Assembly: GCA_963761615.1 (NCBI GenBank)
Contig: CAVXGU010000003.1
Coordinates: 1,612,001-1,676,000 of the forward strand
Direction of reading: 5' to 3'
DNA from: CAVXGU01 sp963761615
GTDB taxonomy: Bacteria; Acidobacteriota; Vicinamibacteria; Vicinamibacterales; CAVVIG01
DNA length: 64,000 bases
Shown here: positions 1 through 8,962 of the stretch, in pieces
How positions within the stretch are numbered: the stretch's first letter is position 1
Layout: the number at the start of each line of letters is the position of its first letter
Notes under the pieces: generated by a model
Told to the model about the DNA's origin: nothing
Databases searched by the model: none
What the model saw: the letters and a program-made list of their open reading frames with translations, nothing else
Translations under genes and position numbers: made by a program

Positions 1-2
1 CC

Positions 3-671
3 CAGCTCGAGTTCGAAACCGCCGTGCGGCACGATGCGAATTACTTTCCGGCCCAGTTCAGCCTGGGCGTGCTGCTCCAGGACCGCGGTCAGCACGCGCA
101 GGCGATCGCGCGGTTCTCCGCGGCGCTTCGAGCTCGGCCCACGTACACGGAGGCGCGCCTGCGGATGGCGACCAGCATGCGGCGCGTGGGTCGCGCCGCC
201 GACGCCCTCCCCGAGTACGAGCAGGTGCTCCGCGAAGATCCGAATCTGACCGAGGCGCGGTTCGGCGAGGCCATGGCATTCGTCCAGCTCGGGCGGTACG
301 CAGAGGCACGGGATCATCTGGCTGCCGCCGTGAAGGCGTATCCGGACGAGGTGGCGTTCCAGCACGGCCTCGCACGTCTGCTGGCGGCGGCTCCCGACGA
401 TCACGTCCGCGACGGCGACCGGGCCGTTTCGATCGTCACCGGGCTCCTCCAGCACGAGCCGCGAACGCTCGATCTCGGAGAGACGCTGGCCATGGCCCTG
501 GCGGCGGCCGGACGATACCAGGAAGCGGTCGGCGTTCAGGAACAGTTGCTCGAGGCCGCGCGGCAGCAGCCCAATCTCGCCGGGGTCGCGCGGCGATTGT
601 CGGCCAACCTCGAGCTGTACGAGAAGGGGCAGCCATGTAAGGCGCCCTGGCCGGCCGACGAGATCCCGTGA
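3..671 (+). CDS. TPR-repeat protein, C-terminal part (5' end outside window)
   Basis: The reading frame is open from the first bases of the window, so the protein starts upstream; a GTG at 24 is internal. The visible 222 or so residues are alanine- and arginine-rich helical pairs of about 34 residues with the TPR pattern (for example FSLGVLLQDRGQHAQAIARF and then ARFGEAMAFVQLGRYAEARD). TPR arrays are protein-protein interaction scaffolds. It ends 16 bp before the start of the DsbA-like gene on the same strand, so the two are probably co-transcribed. No catalytic domain is visible in this part. In acidobacteria TPR proteins of this kind often sit beside CRTAC1 proteins such as the one encoded at 2046-3773, which is general knowledge and not shown here. 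Confidence 0.8.
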   Translation, partial: QLEFETAVRHDANYFPAQFSLGVLLQDRGQHAQAIARFSAALRARPTYTEARLRMATSMRRVGRAADALPEYEQVLREDPNLTEARFGEAMAFVQLGRYAEARDHLAAAVKAYPDEVAFQHGLARLLAAAPDDHVRDGDRAVSIVTGLLQHEPRTLDLGETLAMALAAAGRYQEAVGVQEQLLEAARQQPNLAGVARRLSANLELYEKGQPCKAPWPADEIP

Positions 672-687
672 ACCCTGGAGGCTCCCG

Positions 688-2098
688 ATGAACGTGCGAG
701 CGATGTCGCACGCGGCCGCGCGGACGGCGTGCCTGATCCTCGTGGCTGCAGGTCCGGCCGCGGCGCAAACCCCGCCCGCGGGGCAAGCGCCGGCTGTCGT
801 GCCCGTGGTCGTGACGGCGGCCAGCCCGGACGTTCAGGCTGGGACCATCACCGTCACCGGCCAGCACTTCGGACCGCAGCCCTTCGTGACGCTCAACCTC
901 ATTCCCCTCAACGTTCAATCGGCGACCGACAGCCGGATCGTCGCCGTCGCTCCGCTCGACCAGATTCCGCCCGACACGTATCTGCTGACCGTGAGCCGCG
1001 GGACGGCCGACCAGGCTGGCGGGTCGATTGACGTGGTGCTCGGCGCCACGGGCGGCGCGGCGGGCCAGGCGCCGGCGGCGGCGTCGACGGACGTCACGGC
1101 CGCCGTCCCGTCCGCGACCGACGCGGCGGCCAGGGTCGGGGACCACGTCATCACGGTCGGCGACGTCGACGCGGAGTGGCGCCGGACGGAATCCCGGGGG
1201 ATATCTCCTGTTGGCCCGTGAGCTCGACGAGAACCGGCGTCGAGTGGCGGAGCAGATGGTCAACGACGAGCTGCTCGCGCGGGAAGCCGCGGCCCACGGT
1301 CTCACCACCCAGGCACTCCTGGACCAGGAGGTGCCGAAGCGCATTGTCACGATGCCCGAATCGGCCGTCCTGTCGCTGTACCAGAGTCTGGGAGATCGGC
1401 TGCGCGGAGCCAGCCTGGAGCAGATGCGGCCCGCGCTGCGCGCGTGGCTCACGCGGAAGTCCGAGCCGGAAGTCGCGAAGATGACGTACGTGGAGGAGCT
1501 GAAGGAAGTCTCGACGAAGGCCGACGTGCTGATCGAGGCGCCGCGGGTGCGCGTCGCGTCCGGCCCGCAGGACCCGTCGCTCGGGGTGGCCGGAGCGCCC
1601 GTGCAAATCGTGGCGTTCGGCGACTTCGAGAGTGCGGAGTACGCGCGTTTCGCGCTCGCGTTCAAAGAGGTGCGCGACAAGTACGGCGATCGGGTGCGCA
1701 TCGTCTTCAAGTACCTGCCTGTCGGTAGCGCCGATTCTCAGACCGACGCCGAGGCCGCCGCGTGCGCGCAGGCGCAAGGCCGCTTCTGGCCCTATCACGA
1801 CGCGCTCCTCGTCGAGCCCGGACCGTGGGGCGTGCCGCGCCTCAAGGAGGTGGCGACCAAGGCCGGCCTCGACCGGACCGCCTTCGACGCCTGTCTGGAT
1901 GGCGAGACGTACCGGAAGGTCGCCGTTCAGGCTCTCGATGAGGCCGCACGGTACGGCGTCACCGCCAGCCCCAGCTTCCTGGTGAACGGCGCACTGGCGC
2001 CGCCCGCCCCTCCCTTCCTGCCGCCCTTCACGTTCTTCTCGAAGCTCATCGACGAAGAGCTGCTCCACCAGTCGCTGGCGGCGTCGAAGGCACGCTGA
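688..2098 (+). CDS. Secreted DsbA-like thioredoxin-fold protein with IPT domain; one frameshift
   Basis: The N-terminal part (688-about 1190) has a signal peptide (hydrophobic stretch ending AGPAAAQ), then an IPT/TIG-like Ig segment (VVVTAASPDVQAGTITVTGQ). Frame +2 continues from about 1190 with a SurA-like helical segment (RELDENRRRVAEQMVNDELL) and a DsbA/thioredoxin_4 domain. Deleting one A at 1190-1191 joins both parts as RRTDPGGYLLLAREL, so this is one gene with a +1 frameshift. The position of the CxxC active site reads DFESAEYARF, where DsbA relatives have DFECPFC, so redox catalysis is unlikely. The C-terminal half still follows the DsbA fold (DEAARYGVTASPSFLVNG, with the cis-Pro region). 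It overlaps the convergent gene downstream by about 50 bp. The role is unknown; a chaperone or substrate-binding role is a guess. Confidence 0.75.
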
Positions 2099-3773
2099 CG
2101 ATGCCCCGGGTCTCGTCGATCGTGATCGTTTGATCGGCCGCCACGTCGGGAAAGGTCTGGACGGTGCCGGACGGCCACCGGAGCTCCAGCTGCGACGCCC
2201 GCGTGTCGTCGCCGAGCCCGAACGTCAGCGTCAATTCGCTCTGTGAGGCGTAGCTCGACCCGCTGTGCACGGACTGCCACTGTCGACCCGACGCGCTGGA
2301 CACGCGGACCACGGCGCCCAGCCCGCTGCGGTTCGACCGCGATCCGACGGCGCGAACGCGCAGCCAGTGGTGGCCGTTCGTCCGATCGTTCCGCAGCAGA
2401 CGCGCCGGCCCCGAGAGCGTCGTGAGCGCGAGGTCGAGGTCGCCGTCGCCGTCGAAGTCCAGATACGCGGCCCCGCGTCCCATGAGCGGCTGCTGGAACG
2501 CGGGCCCGAGCTCCGCGGACACGTTCTCGAACGTCCCGTCTCCACGATTGCGCAGGAGCAGTGGCGGCTGGCTGAGGCGCGCGCGCGCATCCCGCACCTG
2601 CGATTCGTCGGTGCCGCCGTTGAGGGCGAAGATGTCCGGCCAGCCGTCGAGATCGATGTCGGCGAAGAACACGGACCACGTGACCGACAGCAGGCTCGAG
2701 CGGCCCACGGCGGATCGTGGCGCCCGGTCGAGAAACGTCCTGCCGTTCTCGTTGTGATAGAGCCCCAGCATCTCGTTGACGAAATTCCCCACGAGTAGGT
2801 CGGGGCGCCCCGAGCGGTCGTAGTCGACGGCGTCGCTGCCCATGCTGCCGCGCGCCGCGCCGAGCTCGCTGACGGCCACGCCGGCAGGGACGGCCACGTC
2901 GACAAACCGTCCGTGGCCGTCGTTGTGGTACAGCTTGGCGGGCACGCAATCGTTGCCCACGAACAGGTCCGGCCACCCGTCGCCGTCGTAGTCGACGACG
3001 GTCACGCCCATGGCCTTGTCCGTGGGCGAGTCGAGGCCGGCCCGCGTGGTCACGTCCTCGAACCGGCCGTGTCCGAGATTCCGGTAGAGCCGCGGGGCGA
3101 CGGCCTGGTACGAGTCGGGTCCGCAGTAGCCGACCTCGCCCTCCAAGCCGCAGCGGACTTCGAGATCCGGCGCCCAGTGGACGTAGTTGCCGACGAAGAG
3201 ATCGGCGAGGCCGTCGCGGTCGTAGTCGAGCCACGCCGCGCTCACGGCGAACTCGTGATTTCCGATCCCGGCGCGTTCGGTGACGTCGACGAAGCGCCCG
3301 CCCTCGTTGTGGAACAGGCGCCCACCGTCCACGGTCGTCATGAAGACGTCGTCGCGGCCGTCGTTGTCGTAGTCGGCCACGACCGCCCCGAGCCCGTACA
3401 CGTCGGCGCGGTCGAAGCCGCTGCCCGCGGTCGCCTCCGTGAAGGTGCCGTCGCCGTTGTTCCGGTACAGCGCGTGCCGGGCCGGCTGGCCCGGCGACCA
3501 GCCCTTCCCGTCGACGAAGAGAAGGTCCGGCCGTCCGTCGGAGTCGAAGTCGAGCACGGCCACGCCGCCGCCGAACATCTCGGGATACCAGTGGCGACCT
3601 GCGGCGCCGTTGTGCTGGATGAAGTGGATGCCGGCGTCGGCCGTGACATCGGCGAAGGTCACCGGGGGCGCGGCCTCGGCGGCCCCGTGGATCAGAACGG
3701 CCGAAAGGGCGGCCGCCGCCAGCCCGAGACACGCACGCGTCAACGTCCCGGCGGCCCCCGCGACTCCCGACAT
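2046..3773 (-). CDS. CRTAC1/ASPIC-UnbV family FG-GAP repeat protein
   Basis: 575 residues, secreted. The signal peptide runs MSGVAGAAGTLTRACLGLAA and ends near AAEAAP. The body carries repeated FG-GAP/VCBS units of the form VAVLDFDSDGRPDLLFVDG, VVADYDNDGRDDVFMT and VVDYDGDGWPDLFVGN, each with acidic calcium-binding-like loops, which build an integrin-alpha-like beta-propeller. The C-terminus is a typical ASPIC/UnbV domain (GLGAVVRVSS to LELRWPSGTVQTFPDV). The family is common in acidobacteria and planctomycetes; its biochemical role is unsettled, with cell-surface adhesion or binding most often proposed. The ATG at 3773 was chosen because the signal peptide follows it at once; the open frame upstream to 4184 is antisense to the epoxide hydrolase tail and unlikely to be translated. 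Confidence 0.88.
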   Translation of the reverse strand: MSGVAGAAGTLTRACLGLAAAALSAVLIHGAAEAAPPVTFADVTADAGIHFIQHNGAAGRHWYPEMFGGGVAVLDFDSDGRPDLLFVDGKGWSPGQPARHALYRNNGDGTFTEATAGSGFDRADVYGLGAVVADYDNDGRDDVFMTTVDGGRLFHNEGGRFVDVTERAGIGNHEFAVSAAWLDYDRDGLADLFVGNYVHWAPDLEVRCGLEGEVGYCGPDSYQAVAPRLYRNLGHGRFEDVTTRAGLDSPTDKAMGVTVVDYDGDGWPDLFVGNDCVPAKLYHNDGHGRFVDVAVPAGVAVSELGAARGSMGSDAVDYDRSGRPDLLVGNFVNEMLGLYHNENGRTFLDRAPRSAVGRSSLLSVTWSVFFADIDLDGWPDIFALNGGTDESQVRDARARLSQPPLLLRNRGDGTFENVSAELGPAFQQPLMGRGAAYLDFDGDGDLDLALTTLSGPARLLRNDRTNGHHWLRVRAVGSRSNRSGLGAVVRVSSASGRQWQSVHSGSSYASQSELTLTFGLGDDTRASQLELRWPSGTVQTFPDVAADQTITIDETRGIVSVPSTPPATGGAALRR

Positions 3774-3826
3774 CGGCGGATCTTCGCACGGGCGGGACGA
3801 CGATTCAACGACCGGATCGTGTCGCG

Positions 3827-5065
3827 TCAGCGCAATCCGCGGAAGAAAGTCCGGATGTCGTCGACGAGGAGATCTGGCTGCTCGAGGGCTGCGAAATGGC
3901 CACCTCGCGGCATCACCGTCCAGCGCACCAGGTTGTAGCGGGCCTCGACCCAGCGGCGTGGCGGCGTGCTGATCTCCTTCGGGAACAGCGCACAGGCGGT
4001 GGGCACGGTGACGCGGGCGGCGTTCGGCCGGGCAACGCGGTTCTCGTAGTAGATCCGCATGGACGAGTTGATCGTGCCCGTCACCCATTACAGCATCACG
4101 TCGGTCAGCAGGTCGTCCTTCGTGAAGCGGTTCTCGATGTCGCCGTCGCAGTCGCACCACGCGTGGAACTTCTCGACGATCCACGCGGCGAGCCCCGCCG
4201 GGGAATCGTTCAACCCGTAGCCGAGGGTCTGCGGCTTGGTGCCCTGGATCTGCTGGTACGCGCGCTCGTTCGCCATGTACGCCTGACGCTCCTGGTACAG
4301 GCGACGCTCGTCGGGCGTGACGCCCGCGTATGGATCGCCGCCTGGCGGCGGACCGGCCACGCAGAAGTTCAGGTGGAGCCCGACGACGTGCGGTGCGTCG
4401 TCGATTGCCACGAGCCGGCCGATGATCCCGCCCCAGTCGCCGCCCTGGGCGCCGTAGTGCTGATATCCGAGCCGCGCCATCAGGGCGGCAATGAGACGGG
4501 CCATCCGCTCCGGACTCCAGCCGCGCTCGTCGGGTTTCCCCGAGAACCCGAACCCCGGGAGGGATATGGCCACGACGTCGAAGGCGTCGCTCGCGCGTCC
4601 GCCGTAGGCGACGGGATCGGTGAGCGGCCCGATGATCTTGGTGAACTCGTAGATCGACCCGGGCCAGCCGTGCGTCAGGACGAGCGGCAGTGCGTTCTTC
4701 TCCTTCGAGCGCTGATGGATGAAGTGAACCTTCAGTCCATCGATCGTCGTCGTGTACTGATCGAAGGCGTTGAGCTTCCGCTCCTCGGCGCGCCAGTCGT
4801 AGGTGGTCTGCCAGTATTGAACCAGGGACTTGAGATAGTCCAGGTCGGTGCCGTAGTCCCAGCCCGCACCGGCGATGGCATCGGGAAAGCGCGTGCGGGC
4901 GAGGCGCTCGTGCAGGTCCTGCAGCACGTCGTCCGGGACGTGGATCGTGAACGGGACGACAGCGTCCGGTGCCGGCGCCTGAGCGGCCGGCGCCGTCGCG
5001 GGACAGAGCAGCAGGAAGGTGGCCAGGGTGACGACCGCGCCGAGGTGAATCGAGTGGAGTCGCAT
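3827..5065 (-). pseudogene. Epoxide hydrolase (alpha/beta fold), interrupted by one in-frame TAA
   Basis: The first part (5065-4088) starts with a signal peptide (LGAVVTLATFLLLCPATAPA) and an EHN N-terminal domain (PFTIHVPDDVLQDLHERLAR), followed by the alpha/beta-hydrolase core with the HGWPGS oxyanion segment and the nucleophile elbow QGGDWGG (Asp). The frame meets TAA at 4088-4090 and then continues in the same frame for 87 more codons to 3827. These contain WVTGTINSSMRIYYENR and the region of the catalytic histidine, PRGGHFAALEQPD. Relatives have Tyr (TAC/TAT) at the stop position (LYWVTGTINSSMR), so one base change explains the lesion. A product ending at the stop would lack the catalytic His and be inactive. 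Alternatives are a sequencing error or readthrough. The gene stands 54 bp upstream of the CRTAC1 gene on the same strand. Confidence 0.85.
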
Positions 5066-5223
5066 GGAAAGGGTCCGGAGTCAGGAAGACCGCCCATTCT
5101 CGTTCAGCCGGCTCGAGCGGGCCCGCCCTTTTCGTCGCAAGTTGTCGCCCGGGATCCGGGACGCCTCGCTAGTGGTTCCGCAGTATGGCGCCGGGAGGGC
5201 GAGGTCCATAGATTCACTCGATC

Positions 5224-6798
5224 TTGAGGAACAACACTTCGACACTCGTCGCGGCAGCGTGTCTCACGGTGTCGCTGGCGCTTGCCGCGTCCCTGGCGGC
5301 CGCCCAGTCCACCGCGCCCGCGCCGCCGGCCGCAGCGACAGGTGACACGGGTCCTGTCCTCCGCGTGTTTCCTCGGCCCGGCGACTACTTCGTGCCGCCC
5401 ACCGGCCCGGGAACGTACTCGCTCGTCGACGAGTTGCGCGGCGTCGCGATCGACGGGCCGCCCCAGTCGGGCTACCCGTCGTTCGCGGTCATGGCGCCGC
5501 CGTTCTTCGATGCCGACTTCCGCTATCTCGATGCGCGGCCGGTGGCCGACCGCCGGTGGTTCGAGCGTCTGAAGCGGGTGCGCACGGGCGACCATCTGGT
5601 GTGGTCGACAGGCGGGAGTGCCTGGTATCGCCTTCAGGACGAACGGCACAGCCGCCTCACCCGTGTGGACCAGACCGACAGCCTGCCCAGCCTGCGCACC
5701 TATCTCGACGTGGCGTACGGCGATCGCGTGCGCGCGTACGGCGAGCTGGTGTCCGCCGCGCGCTGGGGCGGCTCGCTGCCCGTGCTGCCGAGCGACAGCG
5801 ACCACCTCGACCTGCTCGACGCCTTCGCCGACGTGAAGCTCTCGGAGGTGCGCGGCCATCGCGTCGAGATCCGTGTCGGCCGGCAGGAGCTGCTGCTCGG
5901 ATCGCAGCGACTGATCTCACCGTTGCCCTGGGCGAACGTGCGCCGGAACTTCGACGGCGTCCGCGTGTTCCGCCAGGGCGCGCGGGTCGACGTCGACGCC
6001 TTTCTGGTCGCGCCGGTCGCGCCGAACCGCACCGGTTTCGACCGGACCGACACCCACGCGCAACTCGCCGGCCTCTGGCTGACGTACCGCCCGCGGGCGG
6101 GGCGGTTCGTCGATTTGTATGCGCTGTACTCCGACAATTCTCACGCGGTCGTGCAGCAGGGTCTCGCGATCGCGCCTGCGCGTCTCACGACGACGGGGGG
6201 GCGGTATACGGGAGATCGGAGGGGGACCCTGTGGGATGTCGAGGGGGCGGTGCAAGCGGGCACCCGCGCGGAGGATCATGTGCTGGCCGGCATGGCCACG
6301 GCGGGCGTCGGCCGCCACTTCGCGGCGCCGTCGAGTCCGACAATCTGGGTCTACTATGACTGGGCGAGCGGTGATGGCGACCCGGGCGACAGCCGATCCA
6401 CCACCTTCAACCAGCTCTATCCGTTCGGCCACTACTATCTCGGATGGCTCGACGTCGCGGGCCGCCAGAACATCCGGGACGCGAACGTCCAGTTCATCGT
6501 GTATCCGCGTCCGTGGGTGACCCTCTGGCTTCAGTACCATCACCTCTGGCTCGACGCGGCCGCGGACGCCCTCTACAACGCCGGCGGCAGCGCGATCCGG
6601 CGCGATGCGAGCGGCGGGAGCGGCGCCAACGTCGGCGGCGACGCGGATGTCGTCGTCAACCTCCACGTCGACGCGCAGTCGGACGTGCTGCTCGCGTGGG
6701 CGCAGACGCAGGCGGGGACGTTCATGACGGATACGGCGGGTCCCTCGGCGGCCGCAAGCGGTCGGACGTTCTCGCTCATCTACAACTTCCGGTGGTGA
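5224..6798 (+). CDS. Alginate-export-type outer-membrane beta-barrel protein
   Basis: 524 residues, starting at TTG 5224 and followed directly by a signal peptide (STLVAAACLTVSLALAASLAAAQ). The rest matches the alginate_exp family pattern: alternating aromatic and charged strands, motifs such as VEIRVGRQELLLGSQRLISP, WANVRRNFDGVRVF and WLTYRPRAGRFVDLYALYS, and a C-terminal strand ending in an aromatic (FSLIYNFRW), as expected for a BAM-inserted barrel. AlgE-type proteins export polysaccharide, but in acidobacteria this family is widespread and the substrate cannot be inferred. Gene start is uncertain because no clear Shine-Dalgarno sequence precedes the TTG. It is transcribed away from the epoxide hydrolase. 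Confidence 0.8.
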   Translation: MRNNTSTLVAAACLTVSLALAASLAAAQSTAPAPPAAATGDTGPVLRVFPRPGDYFVPPTGPGTYSLVDELRGVAIDGPPQSGYPSFAVMAPPFFDADFRYLDARPVADRRWFERLKRVRTGDHLVWSTGGSAWYRLQDERHSRLTRVDQTDSLPSLRTYLDVAYGDRVRAYGELVSAARWGGSLPVLPSDSDHLDLLDAFADVKLSEVRGHRVEIRVGRQELLLGSQRLISPLPWANVRRNFDGVRVFRQGARVDVDAFLVAPVAPNRTGFDRTDTHAQLAGLWLTYRPRAGRFVDLYALYSDNSHAVVQQGLAIAPARLTTTGGRYTGDRRGTLWDVEGAVQAGTRAEDHVLAGMATAGVGRHFAAPSSPTIWVYYDWASGDGDPGDSRSTTFNQLYPFGHYYLGWLDVAGRQNIRDANVQFIVYPRPWVTLWLQYHHLWLDAAADALYNAGGSAIRRDASGGSGANVGGDADVVVNLHVDAQSDVLLAWAQTQAGTFMTDTAGPSAAASGRTFSLIYNFRW

Positions 6799-6877
6799 TT
6801 CGACCCACGGTGCGATCGGGCGGTCCGCGCTCCGAGATGCAGAGGCAGGGCGCTTCCGAGCGCGGGCCAGGCCCCGA

Positions 6878-7513
6878 TCACCCTTGCGGGTGTGCTTCAG
6901 CCACGGAGAACGGCACCGACGCCATCATCGTGTCCCACCCGATCGCCATCTTGCCGCCGGCGTCCGACATGTCGAGGAACATCCACGTGAGCTCGTCGAT
7001 CGAAAATGGCAGCGTTCTCAACGTCATCGGCGCGCGGACGACGTCCTTGTCCGGCGTGTAGCCGAAGGCGCCCCAGAGCTGGTCGTGATTGCCGGGATCG
7101 TAACGGCGCTGCGGCTGCCAGTTGGACACGATGAGCGTCCAGTCGTCGGGCTTGAGATCGATGAACATCGTGTAACCGCCGGGTTCGATCCGCGTCCCGT
7201 TGATCACGAGCGGTACGTCGGTCATCAGGTAGGTGGAGATGTCGGCGCCGGCGCGCCACACGGGAGCTCCGTTGTCGAGCATCCGTCCGTAGGCCGGTCC
7301 GGAACCCCAGAGATCGATCCGTCCGCGCTTGATGGGACGGCCGTAGCTGATCACGATCCACTTTCCGTCGATGTAGATCGGATCGGCGCCGACGTATCGG
7401 CCGCCGATTTCGGTGGCGGCGTGTCCGTCCGGGCTGGGCGCTCGCTGCTGCCCCGAGAGGACCACTCCACCGGCGGCGACGGCGAGGAGCGCCACGATCA
7501 GTGCGCGTGTCAT
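6878..7513 (-). CDS. DUF2911 domain secreted protein
   Basis: 211 residues beginning with a signal peptide (MTRALIVALLAVAAGGVVLS) from ATG 7513. The body shows the DUF2911 pattern: YGRPIKRGRIDLWGSG, then VWRAGADISTYLMTDVPLVINGT, GGYTMFIDLKPDDWTLIVSN and a closing beta segment ending VAEAHPQG. DUF2911 proteins are usually described as secreted proteins of unknown function in Bacteroidetes and Acidobacteria. The gene is convergent with the porin, and a divergent methyltransferase starts about 100 bp upstream. Confidence 0.8.
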   Translation of the reverse strand: MTRALIVALLAVAAGGVVLSGQQRAPSPDGHAATEIGGRYVGADPIYIDGKWIVISYGRPIKRGRIDLWGSGPAYGRMLDNGAPVWRAGADISTYLMTDVPLVINGTRIEPGGYTMFIDLKPDDWTLIVSNWQPQRRYDPGNHDQLWGAFGYTPDKDVVRAPMTLRTLPFSIDELTWMFLDMSDAGGKMAIGWDTMMASVPFSVAEAHPQG

Positions 7514-7614
7514 GATGGTACGGGCGACTCTACACCACGAGCGGGGCGAGCGGACACGCCTGAGCCGGGCACCAACGGTCTCGGTGCCCCTGAGGCTGCT
7601 GAACGAGGGTTGAC

Positions 7615-8355
7615 GTGGATGCGACTGACTTGCCGTACTACAGGAGCGACCTGGCGCTGGTGCATCACCTCGGGTTCGCTGCGCACGCCCACGCGTGCGC
7701 ACCCGGGCTCATCGAGTGGCTCGCCCCTGTTCGCGAACGGAATGGACTCGTCCTCGAGCTCGGGTGCGGAAGTGGGTTGCTGACCCGCCATCTTGTCCAG
7801 GCCGGTCATCGTGTGCTCGCCACCGACGCCTCGCCTGCGATGCTGGAGCTGGCCCGCGGCTACGTGCCCGAGGGCGCCGACTTTCGTCTCCTGGCTCTTC
7901 CCGACGATCCGATTCCTGAGGCCGACGCCATCGTGTCGGTGGGGCACGTCCTCAGTTATCTCTCGACTGAAGGAGAAATCTGGCGAGCTTGCGCGGCGAT
8001 CTGCCGCGCTCTTCGTCCCGGCGGGTTCCTGGCCGTCGACATCTGCGATCTCAGGTGGGCCGAGACTCGCCGCGACGCGCCCGCCGCGGTCCGGGTCGAC
8101 GATGACTGGGTGCTCGTCGCGAGATTCTCGACCCCGGCGCCGGATCGGTTCGTTCGAGAGATGACCTCGTTCCTCCGGAGCGGCGACGGCTCGTGGCGCC
8201 GGGCCGACGAACGCCACGAGAACGTCCTCATCGACACGCGGCGGATTCCCGGCGTCCTTCGAGGCCACGACGTCGAGGTTGTCGTCGGGTCGTCGTTCGG
8301 TGGCGAGAAGCTGCCGGACGGCCTTGCGACCGTCATGGGCCGGCGTTCTCCTTAG
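7615..8355 (+). CDS. Class I SAM-dependent methyltransferase
   Basis: 246 residues from GTG 7615. The SAM-binding motif I is LVLELGCGSGLLTRHL (about residues 45-60), followed by motif II (ATDASPAMLELARGYV) and a post-motif region RALRPGGFLAVDICD. This is a Rossmann-fold small-molecule methyltransferase of the Methyltransf_11/25 group; the substrate cannot be told. The stop codon overlaps the 3' end of the convergent small membrane protein gene by 4 bp. Confidence 0.8.
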   Translation: MDATDLPYYRSDLALVHHLGFAAHAHACAPGLIEWLAPVRERNGLVLELGCGSGLLTRHLVQAGHRVLATDASPAMLELARGYVPEGADFRLLALPDDPIPEADAIVSVGHVLSYLSTEGEIWRACAAICRALRPGGFLAVDICDLRWAETRRDAPAAVRVDDDWVLVARFSTPAPDRFVREMTSFLRSGDGSWRRADERHENVLIDTRRIPGVLRGHDVEVVVGSSFGGEKLPDGLATVMGRRSP

Positions 8356-8606
8356 AGCGGCACTCCTGGAGGCGTACGTCGAGTATTGCTCCAGACGACC
8401 TGGCCGACGCCAATCGCCACGCCAATCAGTCCGTAGACGGCCCACTGGTGGTTGTTCACCATGAAGCTCACCGGCCCACCGGGCACCCTCGGCGTGTTGA
8501 AGGCGATGTTGAACGCCTGGAGAATCCAGATGAGGCCCAGGCAGATGGTGATCACGCCGAACAGCGTGCTGACGACACGCCCGAGGATGTTGAGTGCATT
8601 CAACAT
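8352..8606 (-). CDS. Small membrane protein, two transmembrane helices
   Basis: 84 residues. ATG 8606 was chosen because GGAG lies about 5 bp upstream of it; longer in-frame starts lack this. Helix 1 is LGRVVSTLFGVITICLGLIW and helix 2 is WAVYGLIGVAIGVGQVVW, joined by a short polar loop with NTPRVPGGPV. No family is recognised. It is the last gene before the integrated island. Confidence 0.6.
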   Translation of the reverse strand: MLNALNILGRVVSTLFGVITICLGLIWILQAFNIAFNTPRVPGGPVSFMVNNHQWAVYGLIGVAIGVGQVVWSNTRRTPPGVPL

Positions 8607-8784
8607 AGTTACTCCGGTTGCCGCGTCGTGGCGACGGCCCCACGAGCATAGGGAGACGATCGCTGCCCGCAGGTCAGAGAACACCGCGGTCGATCGGACT
8701 ATTCCCGCGGTGGTGGGCACCTTCAAAATACTCGTTTATGCGGTCGCGTCTGAAGAGTCTTGAGGTGGCGACTCGCTCAGGGAT

Positions 8785-8830
8785 TTGGTGGGCCCCCCGG
8801 GGATCGAACCCGGGACACCGTGATTAAAAG
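8785..8830 (-). repeat. Left attachment repeat: tRNA-Lys(TTT) 3' fragment
   Basis: 46 bp identical to 47488-47533. Read on the minus strand it holds half of the anticodon loop, the variable region, the T-arm, the acceptor strand and CCA. To the right of it the sequence diverges inside the anticodon loop, so no 5' half exists and this copy is not a functional tRNA. This is the expected distal duplicate left by a tyrosine integrase that targets a tRNA gene. Confidence 0.9.
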
Positions 8831-8938
8831 ACATAAAACGGAGGTTTTCGCTGAAACGGGATGAAAAGAGTATCTCCAATTATGTGAGTCACTTACGTGT
8901 TCATGGCGTTTCAGCGAATTGCCTTGAGTTCCTGTCGT

Positions 8939-8962
8939 CTGTTACCTAAAGTGTTACCTAAG
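8939..8962 (+). promoter_or_regulatory. Direct-repeat pair, probable integrase arm-binding sites (left)
   Basis: Two copies of GTTACCTA start at 8941 and 8953, a 12-bp spacing close to one helical turn. A very similar pair lies inside the right end at 47421-47442. The position, about 110 bp inside the attachment repeat and directly before the integrase start, fits arm-type recombinase sites. The sites could also let the integrase control its own promoter. Confidence 0.6.

Noticed and set aside
436..1710. Long minus-strand open frame opposite the TPR and DsbA-like genes
   Set aside because: Low-complexity Arg/Ser/Ala composition with no domain; it is the mirror of high-GC coding on the plus strand.
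2913..3938. Plus-strand frame rich in Val, Asp and Gly
   Set aside because: It mirrors the repetitive FG-GAP gene on the minus strand, which explains its regular look.
8785..8880. Complete second tRNA-Lys gene
   Set aside because: Only the 3' part is present; the 5' half with D-arm is missing.
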